A stretch of DNA of 64,000 bases from positions 116,804,936 through 116,868,935 of the forward strand of contig CM041292.1 of the NCBI GenBank assembly GCA_023052935.1. Direction: 5' to 3'. Positions 34,741 through 44,722 of this stretch are shown here, piece after piece. Within the stretch, counting starts at the first letter, position 1. Every line of letters begins with the position of its first letter. Position numbers and translations under genes: made by a program. The stretch comes from Piezodorus guildinii. Taxonomy: Eukaryota; Arthropoda; Insecta; Hemiptera; Pentatomidae. The notes below the pieces were generated by a model that saw only the letters and a program-made list of their open reading frames with translations, was not told the origin of the DNA and made no database searches.

Positions 34741-35165
34741 GAAAATATAATACAATAATATTTAACGGTTTTTATTAAACAAAAAAAAATTCACAACAAA
34801 AGTACAGTTATTTCAACTTACTTAAATACTTGTAAAAAACTAAAAATGTTGACTATCATCTAACAATACAATTATTATTGTCAGATAACGTCAGTATGAA
34901 AAGTGAGAAGATACTGAAACAGAACGTATTTAAAAGTGATAAGAGAGGTTGCTCGACGGATGTTTGATGGGCGAGAATTCCAAAAACTAGTGGAACGGAC
35001 TAGAAGGAACGCTCATATGTTTTAGTTCTGTGGAAAGGGTTATAAAGTTCGGAATGTCGGGATCTAGTTTCTTGTAAATGGGTTGATGGTTTGAACTGCA
35101 GAACCTCGTTTATATAGGGAGGGTGCTTGGAGTTGTTGGTTTGTTGTAGGAATGTTCCGAGGAAT
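34740..35165 (-). promoter_or_regulatory. TATA box and polyadenylation signal pair, LTR-like
   Basis: Minus strand: 'ctatataaacgagg' (around 35105-35118) is a good TATA box, and about 330 bp downstream 'tttaataaaaacc' (around 34770-34783) is a polyadenylation signal. Promoter plus poly(A) signal in about 400 bp resembles a solo LTR or a Penelope-type terminal repeat. No TG...CA ends or target duplication were found, and no coding region is attached. Could be chance. Confidence 0.2.
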
Positions 35166-35183
35166 TATTGCTGTTAATACTAT

Positions 35184-36099
35184 TACTTTCACTTACTATA
35201 TAAAGTAATGAAAAGTATTGCGATCGTGAAAATTCCAGTTTTCAACGGAAATACCGTTTTAGGGTCCCCTGAGTCCAAATAACCAAGTCCCGCAAAAAGG
35301 TCTGTGTGTCCGTGTGTAGTAACTCCAGCATATAAACAAAAAGTCCTATAAAACAGAAATTTCATATTTAAAACAACTATTCGCCCGGAAAATTACAGCA
35401 ACTTTTTCATAAAAATCAGCAAACCAAAAGGGTCACTTCCTACAGTTCATTTAGCACCTTTTTAAGATTTTCGCAAAAACGGCTCTAATGATTTTAATTA
35501 AACTTGCTATATCGATGTAAAGTTAAACAGGCTTTAATATCATGTAGGCTTTATTCTGATTAAAAAATAGTCTGGCAGGGCTTAAAAGCCGATATTTTAA
35601 ATTTTCTTCCCCTAAAGTACCTTTAATTTTGTCGATTCTATAAAAATAACTATATTATCTTATTGCCAATGATGAAAAACAGGTAAATATATAAGTTGAA
35701 TGAATTGGATTCCCAACTAAAGGAAAAAACTGAAATAATATTTTTTTAGTGCATTTTTTTTGTTTTTGAACATAAGAACAGTAATATACATGTATAATAT
35801 ACCGTTGGAAAGCTGAAGATTTTAGAAAAAAATATTATCTGATACACAAGCTTGTTAAAGCTAATAAAGAGGGACGAAAAGCCAGTTAAACTAACTGATT
35901 ATTTTATATGATAATATAATTGATCTTTTAATAAAACTCATGTTTCAGAAATTCAATTTAATTAATTCTTGAATATTTTCACTAATTTTTATTTAACTGA
36001 TAATCACTAATTCTCTAACTGCATTGGAAAATTCTTTAATCGATTTTCAAAACGGAGGTAAGTGAAAGTCGTGTGTTGCCCACACCAGATTTTTTTTCC
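35184..36099 (-). repeat. Family A repeat, copy A4
   Basis: Full-length minus copy. Starts 'tactttcacttactatataa' and 'attgcgatcgtgaaaattcc', has 'agtccaaataaccaagtccc', and ends 'ggaggtaagtgaaagtcgtg' then 'gttgcccacaccagat' and a T run. With A2 and A6 it defines the family. Confidence 0.82.
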
Positions 36100-36780
36100 A
36101 TATGAAACTTTTAAAATAACCTTTTATATGACATAATAACTGCTTGCACATATATATGAATAAACCTTATCGACATATATTGATTAGTAAAGGCATTTAT
36201 ATATTGAATTTTATGCCCAATAAAAGAAGACGAAATAAAGCAACAACTCAAGGACAATGAGCAATCATTCAAGATGCATTGAGAACTAGGTATGTACACA
36301 TCAGCGTATATAATTTCATCGGTGCTTAATAAATAACTAAATCGGAATCTAGTCATAGCTGGTTATTAGAATGTTATAAATTCAAAAGACTTCGTGCACG
36401 CAGCAGGTGGATAAAATATTCATCATGAAATTCCCATTACCTTTTTATTTATAATTATAGTTATATGTTTTAAATAAACTTGTCCGATTCGGATTTACCA
36501 TACGTAAGTTGGATAAATGATTAACTCGTTCTCATCAATTACATTTTATTTGTTACAATACGTTATTCATTGTATTGTACTTTTGTTTTATGATAAATTT
36601 AGGACTTCAATTACGGGAAATATGTGTTCTATATTTAATTAGAGTTTAGTAATTGCAATAAATTGAAGATGTTAGTGACATAGCCGATTATAATATTTAT
36701 AGATATCCATCGAAACACAATATAATTTATCATTTAACCTTTTTACTTTCACATAAAAATACATCTCATTTCCTACAGTA
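36100..36780. other. AT-rich spacer
   Basis: Nothing recognised; an 81-codon minus frame (36111-36356) has no recognisable motif. Confidence 0.4.
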
Positions 36781-36860
36781 TTTGAACATTCTTAAATTGA
36801 TTTAAACAACGTAGGTTTAAGTTAAAGACGTGTGCTGTGCGCACAAGAGTGTTATTCATG
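36780..36860 (-). repeat. Family A terminal fragment, A8
   Basis: 'aacgtaggtttaagttaaag' then 'acgtgtgctgtgcgcaca' matches the distal end of family A on the minus strand. Confidence 0.5.
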
Positions 36861-36950
36861 AAACTATACTGTATTGCGGTTACCAAAGGGCCAGTATTCG
36901 GAATACTCTAGTTATGAAACGTATAAGTATCTTATTTTTTATATATTATA

Positions 36951-36951
<1 letters not shown>

Positions 36952-37006
<55 letters not shown>

Positions 37007-37013
37007 TATATAA
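36952..37013. repeat. (TA)n microsatellite
   Basis: Pure TA tract with one interruption. Confidence 0.95.
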
Positions 37014-37249
37014 CATAAACGTAACATAGGTATCTCTAATCAATTTATTTCAAGTAGCAATTCACCTATTCATTTCTTCGCATCTTCCTAATTCTCTTCT
37101 TAATAGAACTCTTTGAATCAGTTTAGGGTCGAGTTGCTCATCTTTCATTCGATACTTGCCAGCACTCGAACATACCCTAAGGAAGAAAAACTGTAGGCAA
37201 TTCAAGCTGTAGCAAAAAAAAAAAAAAAAATAGAAAAAAGAAAATGGTT

Positions 37250-37620
37250 TCTGAAACCGTGATAAAAATAACTTCCGAAAGAACTACCCATTGATAGCAC
37301 TTCAACGAATATCTTACATTTTGTCGCCTCGGAGGGTTAATTGTGGATTTTTCTGTGCAGAGAATATGAAATTGAGAGAGATACATCTTTTTCGGGGAAG
37401 GTCTGCGACAAATGGGATATTAAGGTCATTATAAATTATGTTAATTGTGACAAAATGAGGGACATTCTGGATTTCAGATTGTAAGAATTGTATGCGGGAC
37501 GAATTAGATGGTTTAGAAGAGCAACGATGCTCGATCTTCCATGTCCAAAAAGGTCTAATAATTGTAAAACAAATAAGTTTATAATAGAGTAGAGGTTTTG
37601 AAGGTTTGTTGAGAAAGTTT
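37250..37620 (-). pseudogene. Jockey-type LINE 3' relic
   Basis: Minus-strand translation gives LICFTIIRPFWTWKIEH, KPSNSSRIQFLQSEI and NDLNIPFVADL, matching the C-terminal end of the element at 41891-43722 (TVIRPIWTYGIELWG, KPSNSSRIQSLQSKI, NDLNIPFVADL). It is followed by NPPRR and a 3' UTR match ('agtgctatcaatgggtagtt'). Several in-frame stops and changes; inactive. Confidence 0.8.
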
Positions 37621-37644
37621 TTCAGTAATGGAGTAGCTTCTTTT

Positions 37645-37795
37645 TGTTTCACTCCGAAGGACGGCAAAACCAAGGATTTTCTAAGCCTTTAAAATAATTC
37701 CAAGTCCATCTGCCGTGTTTGAACCCACGACTTTGGTCATAGAAGGCTGTTATATTAGCCGCTACATAACAGGTGACCTCTATTCCTATATGTAA
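37645..37795 (-). mobile_element. tRNA-derived SINE (family S), fragment
   Basis: 'ctccgaaggacggcaaaacc' and 'gaacccacgac', 'catagaaggctgttat' align with the copies at 2750 and 46886. The tRNA head end is present, with a recognisable B box (minus 'gggttcaaacac'); the other half is missing. Confidence 0.65.
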
Positions 37796-37965
37796 CGTAC
37801 CTTTAGTTTTATCGATTCGAAATAATTACCTATTGTTGTTGTTACCATAGATAAATATGAGATATGCAAGAATGTGATTCACGTGAAAGAAAAAACAGCA
37901 GTGATATTTTTTATTGAATTTCTTTTTCTACAAATCTGAATAGTAATATCTAATCTTTTACATAA
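37796..37965 (-). repeat. Family A internal fragment, A9
   Basis: 'gtacctttagttttatcgat' and 'tcgaaataattacctattgt' match the middle of minus-strand family A copies (compare 35625-35655). Ends absent. The SINE fragment at 37645 directly abuts it. Confidence 0.5.
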
Positions 37966-37969
37966 AATT

Positions 37970-38390
37970 CTCGTGCCACAATGTTTGTTACCATATTCCT
38001 CCGAAATATGAAATTTTATATGCATATTCAATTTGTCTGAGAATCGGCTACTATCTGTTTTTTATACCCCTAGTTATAAGGGTTGTCCACCCCTAACATT
38101 ATTTTTTAATTTTTCGGACAAAGACTTTTTTATAATATTGCATTAAAAAATACATAAAACCCTAAATTTTCACCCTTCTATCACTAACCCCGTTTTTTAA
38201 ATAGTCATTTTAGTAATTTGATTTTTTTTTACTAATCAATTATGAATTGGTAAGTTATCCACGCCAGAGGTCTATCAGTGTCACACCTCAGCCAGTGAAC
38301 AGCACGGGATAGGAATGAGAGCGATGCAGGTCTCTTGTTTCTCTCACACAATAAGCCTTCTCTCACTCCCACCACAGTTTTCGAACATTA
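37970..38390. other. AT-rich DNA, small GC-richer patch
   Basis: Nothing recognised except a patch near 38260-38370 ('cctcagccagtgaacagcac', 'ctctcactcccaccacag') of unknown nature. Confidence 0.35.
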
Positions 38391-38569
38391 TTATTTGTTT
38401 ATTTATATAAAGCATCTACCCATGAAGGGTCATTAGCTATATACATACATACATACATAGTTGCTTGTTTTTCACAATGTTAGGTTGCATGACATAATGT
38501 TTTAGATTAAATTAAAGATTTTACATCTTTTTAAAAAATTAACTAGTTTTTGAACACACACTACACTGT

Positions 38570-39075
38570 TAATGAATGCTCTGTCGATTTCACTCCCCCT
38601 ATTTTTGTAGTCAAATAATGAGGAGCCACATAATTCGTTGTGTCAATTTAGGTCTCCAACAAGGATGGCAGGTCTTGGAAGTTGATCGGTTATTGCTTGA
38701 AGATCATTTGCTGTGAAATCTCGATTCGGTGGAATATAAATATAGCAAACTGTAATGGGTTCAGCTTTGTAAATTTTAGTAGCAATGACTTCTAGAGAGG
38801 AATGAATTTTTATTGGTTCTGAATGCATATCTTTATTTACTGATATAGCTACACTTCCCCAGGCGGATTTACAATCTGTTCTGTCTTTCCGGTAAATATC
38901 ATGGTCTTTTATGTTTACTATCAGAGATTGTGAAAAATGAGTTTCGAGTAAACATCAGCACGGTTTTTCAAAATACGGTTTCTCTCCATTTAAAAGTAAT
39001 TTGAAGTATTCAAACCGTTTATAAAATCCATTACAGTTCCAGTGATAAAAGAAGAGTTGGTATTGTTAATCATGA
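38570..39075 (-). pseudogene. Jockey-type endonuclease fragment
   Basis: Minus-strand translation across stops reads GNCNGFYKRFEYFKLLLNGE, then LLETHFS, then KDHDIYRKDR, AWGSVAISVNK, YIYIPPNRDFTANDL and PAILVGDLN, then GSEIDRAF. These are the WN.NG, ETH, GDLN landmarks of an APE endonuclease. Stops replace residues after FEKP and after GDLN. Sequence after about 38570 no longer follows the domain; it joins the 3' UTR. Confidence 0.75.
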
Positions 39076-39842
39076 TGTGAAAAATTAAAATGAATTTTTT
39101 TCTAGAGATCAGCTGTGTTGTTATCTATTAATTATCAGTGCTACTATCGGTGTTAATTACACAATCTATTGCTTCCCACTGCTTTTTTAGAAGTTTAGTG
39201 ATTTTAAGTTTTGATCTCCGTTCAGTTGTCAGTGATTTAGTGTCCTTTAGTATGTCTCTGAGGCCCTCTGTGTTAGTAGTGAATTAGTTAACAAATTCAC
39301 TAACGTTTTTCGTATTTGGAGATGTTTCTATTAGCCTAACCATGTAATCAAAAGATATAGAGTATTTTTGCCTATTTTCTTCATTTGTTTGTCTAGCAAC
39401 TTCGAAATTAATTGCAGAATTAGTTTTTTCCCGTTTTTTTTTTAGTTTCTTAGATTTTTTAACTACGGATTGTGTTGGGGTCAACAGTGAAAAGTCTTCA
39501 AAATTAATAATGTTTTCCGGGTCTTCTTGGGAATCTATAGCCAGGTTGAAATCTGTTGTCGATACGGTAGATGGGGTAGAACTAGAATAACACCGTTTGA
39601 CGCCGGACACCACGGTAGGTAGCAATATTAAATTATTGGGGTTATTGACTCCATTCAATTTGGTAGTGTTATCTACGACGGCTTCACTAGTAAGCTGGTT
39701 GTCGTGACTACCAGACAACTGTTCCACCGGACCACCTCTGGCGACCTTAGCCACTGATGACGTGCTAGCGTTGTCAGGGCTAATGACTAGCGTGGGCTCT
39801 ACTATATCATTAATGATTATTATAATATGAAATAATATAATA

Positions 39843-40514
39843 AGAAACGGTGTCGATCTTGGTGATATTGATGTATCAGGTCATACTTTTGAACACGTAG
39901 AGAAATTCAAGTACTTAGGTTCAATTATAACTAGAAAAAATGAAATCCAGGAAGAAATAAAGTCCCGGTTAAAGGTGGGAAATGCGTGCTATTATTCAGT
40001 TGCTAAGTTACTTAGTTCGCGGCTTCTATCTAAAAACTTAAAGATTAGAATTTATAAAACTATTATTCTTCCAACTGTTCTTTACAGATGTGAAACGTGG
40101 CCGCTTACTTTGAAGGATGAACAACGGCTTAAGGTTTTCGAAAATAAGGTATTGCGTAAAATATTTGGTCCAAAGAGAGATGAGGCCACTGGGGAGTTTA
40201 GAAGGTTGCACAACGCGGAATTACGGAACTTGCATCCTGTGAATATAATTGAGCTGATTGCATCGCGGAGACTCAAACGGGCGAGTAAAGTTGTTGGGCT
40301 CGATGACGAGCGGATTCCGAGAAAGTTGGTATTTGCTGATCCGACTGGTAGGCGTCCGAAAGGTAGGCCGAAGCGGAGATGGGTGGATTGCATTAAGGCT
40401 GATCTCGGGAGCTTGGGCTTGAATGGTGAACATTGGACGAGTCTGTGTAGGCGGAATTTGGTGGTATCGGCATCGAACCTTCGGGTTCGCTAAGCCTATT
40501 ATTATTATTATTAT
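39843..40514 (+). mobile_element. RTE-like LINE, 3' fragment nested in a Jockey-type ORF1
   Basis: A strongly 5'-truncated copy of the same family as 31815-34634, in opposite orientation. It starts at 'agaaacggtgtcgatcttgg' and ends in (TTA)n (40497-40514). The 7-bp word 'atgatta' is found at 39813-39819 and 40515-40521, a likely target-site duplication, with about 23 bp of unmatched filler before the LINE sequence starts. The host sequence on both sides is the minus-strand ORF1 of another LINE. Confidence 0.85.
39846..40493 (+). pseudogene. RTE-like reverse transcriptase C-terminal remnant, open frame
   Basis: The frame is open from the truncation point to the TAA at 40491-40493: NGVDLGDIDVSGHTF, FKYLGSIITRKNEIQEEIK, KTIILPTVLYRCETWPLT, then the tail GRRPKGRPKRRWVDCIKADL and ASNLRVR. 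It retains the 11 bases missing from the copy at 31845. It lacks endonuclease and the catalytic YADD, so it encodes no working enzyme; the lack of stops indicates recent insertion. A hairpin cgaacc-ttcg-ggttcg (40474-40489) sits in the final codons. Confidence 0.85.
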
Positions 40515-41502
40515 ATGATTAGGGGTATCTAATAGAGAGCGATCGGTGTTTGTTTTCTCACTGGCGCTAATATTTATTTCTGAATTCAAATTGATTAATG
40601 ATGCCTCATTTTCGTTATTTATGGGCTCAGGCATATCAATGTTTTCACACTCTGGGCAATCAGTTGAGATATACCCCGGCTGTTTTCAAATGAAGCAGGT
40701 AACAATATCTTCACCGAAAAATATTCTATAGGGAATATTGTCATGTTTAATTAGCAGTGAGGCAGGATGTTTGCTTATGTCCTCTGGTGGGGTGTAGACC
40801 CGTCTTCGGAAGCTTAAAACATGAGCCAACCGTGGGTCTTGCTACCCGGCTCTGAGAAAATGCGTAGGCGAGACTAACCTCAACCCTAGGATTTTCAATT
40901 CATTTTTGATGGTCTTATGTGCTATGGAAGGTCGAGCGTTTGAAATTATTATACGCTTTGCTGGATTTATCAACCATTTTATACAAATTTCTTTATTATC
41001 AATCACAATTGATTTATGATTTTTAATAATGATGTTATCAACAGTTTCTTTATTGCTAAAGTGTATACAAAACCGGGAATTGGAAATTCTTGATGTGTAT
41101 CGTATATATTTTGGGTCAATTAGAGATGCAATTTTCAGTACATACTCTTCCTGTTTTATTCCTGCAATGGTGTGCAATATAATGGCGTGTTCTCGCTTAG
41201 AAAAATTTTCTGACGCGGTGGCTTTGGCATAGCTGGTTTCAGTGGGTTGGAGGTTAGGTGTTACTTTGTTTGTTAGTCTGTTTTCCATCTCTTTTTGATT
41301 GTATTTGTTTGTTTTCATAACATTAGGGTTAACTGAGGACATAATGGGGGTAGCTGACATCGCTACAAAGCCAAAAGCTCTGAGCACCTATAATAGGCGT
41401 ATGTTCGCTCTTATATGTATTTATAGATGAGGAAGATGGTTGGGGGTGCGGTCATAAATTAAAAACACACAATTAAAAATAAGCGTTATTTTAATTATGT
41501 GC

Positions 41503-41540
41503 CGACGTTTCGGCCTACAATGTGGGCCTTCATCAGGGCT
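41503..41540 (-). ncRNA. Hammerhead ribozyme motif, intact core
   Basis: Minus strand: CTGATGA (41536-41530), helix II GGCC/GGCC (41528-41525 with 41515-41512) and GAAAC (41511-41507) followed by GTC. Both invariant boxes are intact. The surrounding A/T-rich minus-oriented sequence (about 41460-41640) may be a Penelope-type terminal repeat. Helix I and III partners were not established. Confidence 0.58.
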
Positions 41541-41544
41541 AAAA

Positions 41545-41879
41545 GAAACAAGATAACAACCAATGTAATTATAGACTTAATAATGCGTTAGGTATATAAT
41601 AATAATATGACAGTAATAAATTATGGGAACATAAATAATATTAAATGTAAAATGATAATAAGATGACAATTATAAAGTATGGAAATAAGGTGACAGTTAT
41701 AAAGTATGGAAATAAACAAAATTAAGATGATAGTTATAAAGTATGGAAGTAGACATAATTGAGATGATAATATTGTAATGAGAATATATAAATAGAGACT
41801 AAGTAAATGAAAAAAAAAAAAATGATAAAGGAAAAATATGTGAACAATTAAAATTTTAAATATTAACAATTTTGAGTTG
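41545..41879. repeat. AT-rich flank with degenerate short repeats
   Basis: 'ttataaagtatggaaataa' is repeated with variations about three times (41669-41755), a degenerate tandem of roughly 35-45 bp. This is the pre-insertion site of the Jockey copy at 41891. Confidence 0.5.
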
Positions 41880-41890
41880 ATATATGACGG

Positions 41891-43691
41891 GTCAAAATGC
41901 AAACTTTTCAGGACTTCACAGAAAACCTAAGACCAAATGACAAATCTTTATGGACAACTACCAAAAATCTGCTCAAATTCAAAACTTTTAATCACCCACT
42001 CCTTACCGAATCTTCTACCTGGTCTCGATCAGATGAAGAAAAAACTCAAATATTTGGTGAACACCTTTCCAAAATATTTAATCCACATCCTGAAATCCTT
42101 AATCCGACCCATATCGACCATATTGAAGCAGAACTAGCTATTCCACTCCAAATGTCCCCACCTCCTAAAGCCTTTCATCCTTCTGAAATAATTAACGTTA
42201 TCCATCAGTTACGTATTAAAAAAGCACCTGGTCATGATCTCATCACATCCTTTATCCTTAAACAGCTACCTCGAAAGGCTATCCTCTACCTCGCTTATAT
42301 CTTTAATGCCACCCTCCGAACCACCTATTTTCCTGAACCTTGGAAAATGTCAATAATCAAAATGATCCCAAAACCCCAAAAGCCTCCTGAACATCCATCC
42401 TCATACCGTCCGATCTCCCTTTTACCTATCATGGGCAAGATTCTAGAAAAACTCATTTTAAAGCGCCTTTACCCGATCCTAGAAATGCATCACGTCATTC
42501 CTGACCCCCAGTTTGGATTTCGGACATCCAACTCTACAATTCAGCAATGCCACCGTGTGGTGGATGTTATATCCTCCACATTGGAGCGAGGAATGTTTTG
42601 CACGGGTGCTTTTCTCGACGTGGAACAAGCGTTCGACCGAGTCTGGCACCCAGGACTCCTTTATAAACTCCGTCAATTCCTTCCCGCAACATACTTCCTC
42701 ATAATCCGTTCCTACCTCACTAATAGAACCTTTCAAGTAAATTATAACCTTTCCTACTCTTCCATAATTTCTCAGTCTGCAGGTGTACCTCAGGGTAGTA
42801 TCTTAGGTCCCATCCTTTATACGGTATATACAGCTGATATCCCACTCCATCCTAGCACTGTCCTCACAACTTACGCGGATGACACTTGTGTGTTATCCGT
42901 CCATAACGATCCAACCGCTGCATCCCAAATCCTTCAGTCCCACATCACAGCCATTGAGGAATGGTGTCGGAACTGGAGGATTAAAATAAATCCTAAAAAA
43001 TCCCATCAAATAACCTTTACCCTTCGTCGAAAACCGATGACCTCCTGCCCTACCGTATCCTTTAATAATACGCCACTCATACCTGTTGAACAAATCCGAT
43101 ACCTAGGACTCCATCTTGACAAACGTCTTACATGGAACCCTCACACGAGACTAAAACGACAGGAAACTGCCCGTAGATACCGATTACTACAACACTTACT
43201 AGACAAACGTTCAAAACTTCCAATTCACTACAAAAAGCTCATTTATATCACTGTCATCAGACCAATCTGGACATATGGAATCGAGCTTTGGGGCTCTACT
43301 AAGCCATCTAATTCCTCCCGCATCCAATCCTTACAATCCAAAATCCTTCGCAAAATCCTAAATGCTCCTTATTTCGTCACAAATAAAATCATCCATAACG
43401 ACCTTAATATCCCATTTGTGGCAGACCTTTCTCGAACCAGATATACCACTTTTAATTCCAAACTCCCAACTCATATAAACCCTCTTGTCCGCAACCTATC
43501 AACCTCGCATATTCCTGACAACCCTCCGAGGCGATTGAAAAGAAGATGGCCTCGGGATCTACTTACTTAAATAAACATCGAAGTACTACCGCTGGGTAGT
43601 TTCTTCACAAGCCTTATACGCCTTTTATTATAATTCATCACTTTTACTTATTGTATTTATGTAATATACAGTTGTAAAATTCAATAAAATA

Positions 43692-43722
<31 letters not shown>
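41891..43722 (+). mobile_element. Jockey-type LINE, 5'-truncated, with target-site duplication and poly(A)
   Basis: Flanked by an 11-bp perfect duplication 'atatatgacgg' (41880-41890 and 43723-43733). It ends with the polyadenylation signal AATAAA (about 43683-43688) and a poly(A) tract of about 25 (43698-43722). It carries one continuous reverse transcriptase frame. Related relics lie at 11905, 14760 and 37250. The uninterrupted frame and perfect duplication make this a recent insertion, truncated at its 5' end before ORF1 and most of the endonuclease. Confidence 0.95.
41897..43570 (+). CDS. Jockey-clade reverse transcriptase, N-terminally truncated, open
   Basis: 557 codons from an incidental ATG six bases inside the element to TAA. 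Motifs: LRIKKAPGHDLIT (residues 105-117), SSYRPISLLPIMGKILEKL (168-186), GAFLDVEQAFDRVWHPGLL (237-255), AGVPQGSILGPILY (295-308), catalytic YADDT (326-330), LGLHLDKRLTWNPH, and the Jockey-typical end PPRRLKRRWPRDLL. The polymerase fingers and palm are complete; endonuclease and ORF1 are missing because of 5' truncation, so it cannot retrotranspose itself. Codons are C-richer than the flanks. No lesion seen. Confidence 0.9.
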   Translation: MQTFQDFTENLRPNDKSLWTTTKNLLKFKTFNHPLLTESSTWSRSDEEKTQIFGEHLSKIFNPHPEILNPTHIDHIEAELAIPLQMSPPPKAFHPSEIINVIHQLRIKKAPGHDLITSFILKQLPRKAILYLAYIFNATLRTTYFPEPWKMSIIKMIPKPQKPPEHPSSYRPISLLPIMGKILEKLILKRLYPILEMHHVIPDPQFGFRTSNSTIQQCHRVVDVISSTLERGMFCTGAFLDVEQAFDRVWHPGLLYKLRQFLPATYFLIIRSYLTNRTFQVNYNLSYSSIISQSAGVPQGSILGPILYTVYTADIPLHPSTVLTTYADDTCVLSVHNDPTAASQILQSHITAIEEWCRNWRIKINPKKSHQITFTLRRKPMTSCPTVSFNNTPLIPVEQIRYLGLHLDKRLTWNPHTRLKRQETARRYRLLQHLLDKRSKLPIHYKKLIYITVIRPIWTYGIELWGSTKPSNSSRIQSLQSKILRKILNAPYFVTNKIIHNDLNIPFVADLSRTRYTTFNSKLPTHINPLVRNLSTSHIPDNPPRRLKRRWPRDLLT

Positions 43723-43723
<1 letters not shown>

Positions 43724-43734
43724 TATATGACGGT

Positions 43735-44460
43735 AATATATTAAAAACATAGTTAAGAGTATAGAAAGTATATAAAAAAATATAGTCATTACAAAAGAGA
43801 AACAGTATGAATAAAAAATAATAATTTAAATTTTAAAATAATGTAATATTAAACTAATAATTATATGTCAGGATATGTAACGGAGAAAGATATGAGTATG
43901 GAAAGGGGGAGAAAGAAATGGGCGATGAAAAAAGACCCTTATCAATAAGAAAAAATACTTACGTGACGACGTGCAAGCGTTGCCTACAGAAGTGATGTTT
44001 CCCAGTTTAAAAAACGCTCATTGCGTGGAACGGAAAATATGAGAACTAGAATGTCCGTTAGGAAAATATGTATTTATGTGTAAATTATCACCCTCGTGAT
44101 AGAACTCGCACCCATAAATTGTCCAAATTGCACAAAATGATGTCTATTTTTTCAAGAAAAATACTTATAAATTAATGAAACTGTAAGACTGACCTGAAGT
44201 GCGTCTGCTCCAGATGGTTCCCAAACAGCTGATCCCCGAACAGTATTATTGTTCATGCATCAAGTGTATTAGTAACCTTTACAATTATCATTTTACTATC
44301 TCAGTTTAACTCATGTTTTTCACAAAGAAAATCATACGTGGCATAGGTAAACCATTCAGTCTGTTTGTGTTAGTTAAAGATGGGATAACAAAAAATATTT
44401 TTACGCTATAGCATTAAGAGGTTGATATTGTTTGTTAGTGTTTCTGTCGTAATTAATTAA
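43735..44460. other. AT-rich DNA, nothing recognised
   Basis: Continuation of the target sequence of the Jockey insertion. A patch at 43960-44010 is slightly GC-richer. No feature supported. Confidence 0.4.
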
Positions 44461-44462
44461 TG

Positions 44463-44523
<61 letters not shown>
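44461..44523. repeat. (TA)n microsatellite
   Basis: Pure TA tract. Confidence 0.95.
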
Positions 44524-44528
<5 letters not shown>

Positions 44529-44689
44529 AAGGAATAAATTTTAAAAAATCATGTTTAGTGTTTTGTTATTTTTATATTCCCTCATCGTTCACAGCGCTCC
44601 ATGCCTCTTTCACTAATATACCACATCCTTACACACTTAAAATAAGTCAGTAATTTTTTTTATACACTAGAAATTTCCTAAACATAATT

Positions 44690-44722
44690 TATATGGCAAA
44701 ACAACGTTTGCGGGTCAGCTAG
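44690..44722 (+). mobile_element. Helitron-like 3' terminus
   Basis: 'ggcaaaacaacgtttgc' forms a 5-bp hairpin (gcaaa/tttgc), followed by 'gggtcagctag' ending in CTAG (44719-44722). It shares the gggt.agctag ending with 30538-30546. The base after CTAG is G rather than T. The 5' extent is unknown. Confidence 0.45.

Larger units (their letters stand above)
39270..41360 (-). pseudogene. LINE ORF1 (Gag-like, RRM plus zinc knuckle), broken
   Basis: RNA-binding ORF1 protein of the LINE. The ATG at 41360 opens with MSATPIM; an RRM-like segment follows (HAIILHTIAGIKQEEYVLKI, then RFCIHF). A TAG stop falls after FLRAG near 40842. In the same frame the conserved LAHVLSFRRRVYTPPED continues, then a CCHC knuckle reading CFI*KQPGYISTDC: the second Cys codon is TGA and the His is Tyr, so the knuckle is destroyed. 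After LLDTPNH (about 40520) the frame is cut by the RTE copy. It resumes near 39812 with VEPTLVISPDNAS and runs to NVSEFVN (stop about 39284), with a Lys-rich stretch KKSKKLKKKREK. Confidence 0.78.
38392..41450 (-). mobile_element. Jockey/I-type LINE, internally deleted, split by a nested RTE
   Basis: Order on the minus strand: 5' UTR (about 41450-41361), ORF1 (41360 down to about 39270, interrupted at 39820-40520 by an RTE inserted in the opposite orientation), the start of ORF2 with part of an endonuclease (about 39075-38570), then directly a 3' UTR ('gggtagatgctttatataaa' near 38400-38425). Everything from the middle of the endonuclease through the reverse transcriptase is missing, so this copy is an internal-deletion derivative that kept both ends. 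Stops in both remaining ORFs show it is dead. Confidence 0.72.

Noticed and set aside
42479..43093. Minus-strand and shifted frames within the Jockey reverse transcriptase
   Set aside because: Shadow frames; the plus-strand polymerase explains the sequence.
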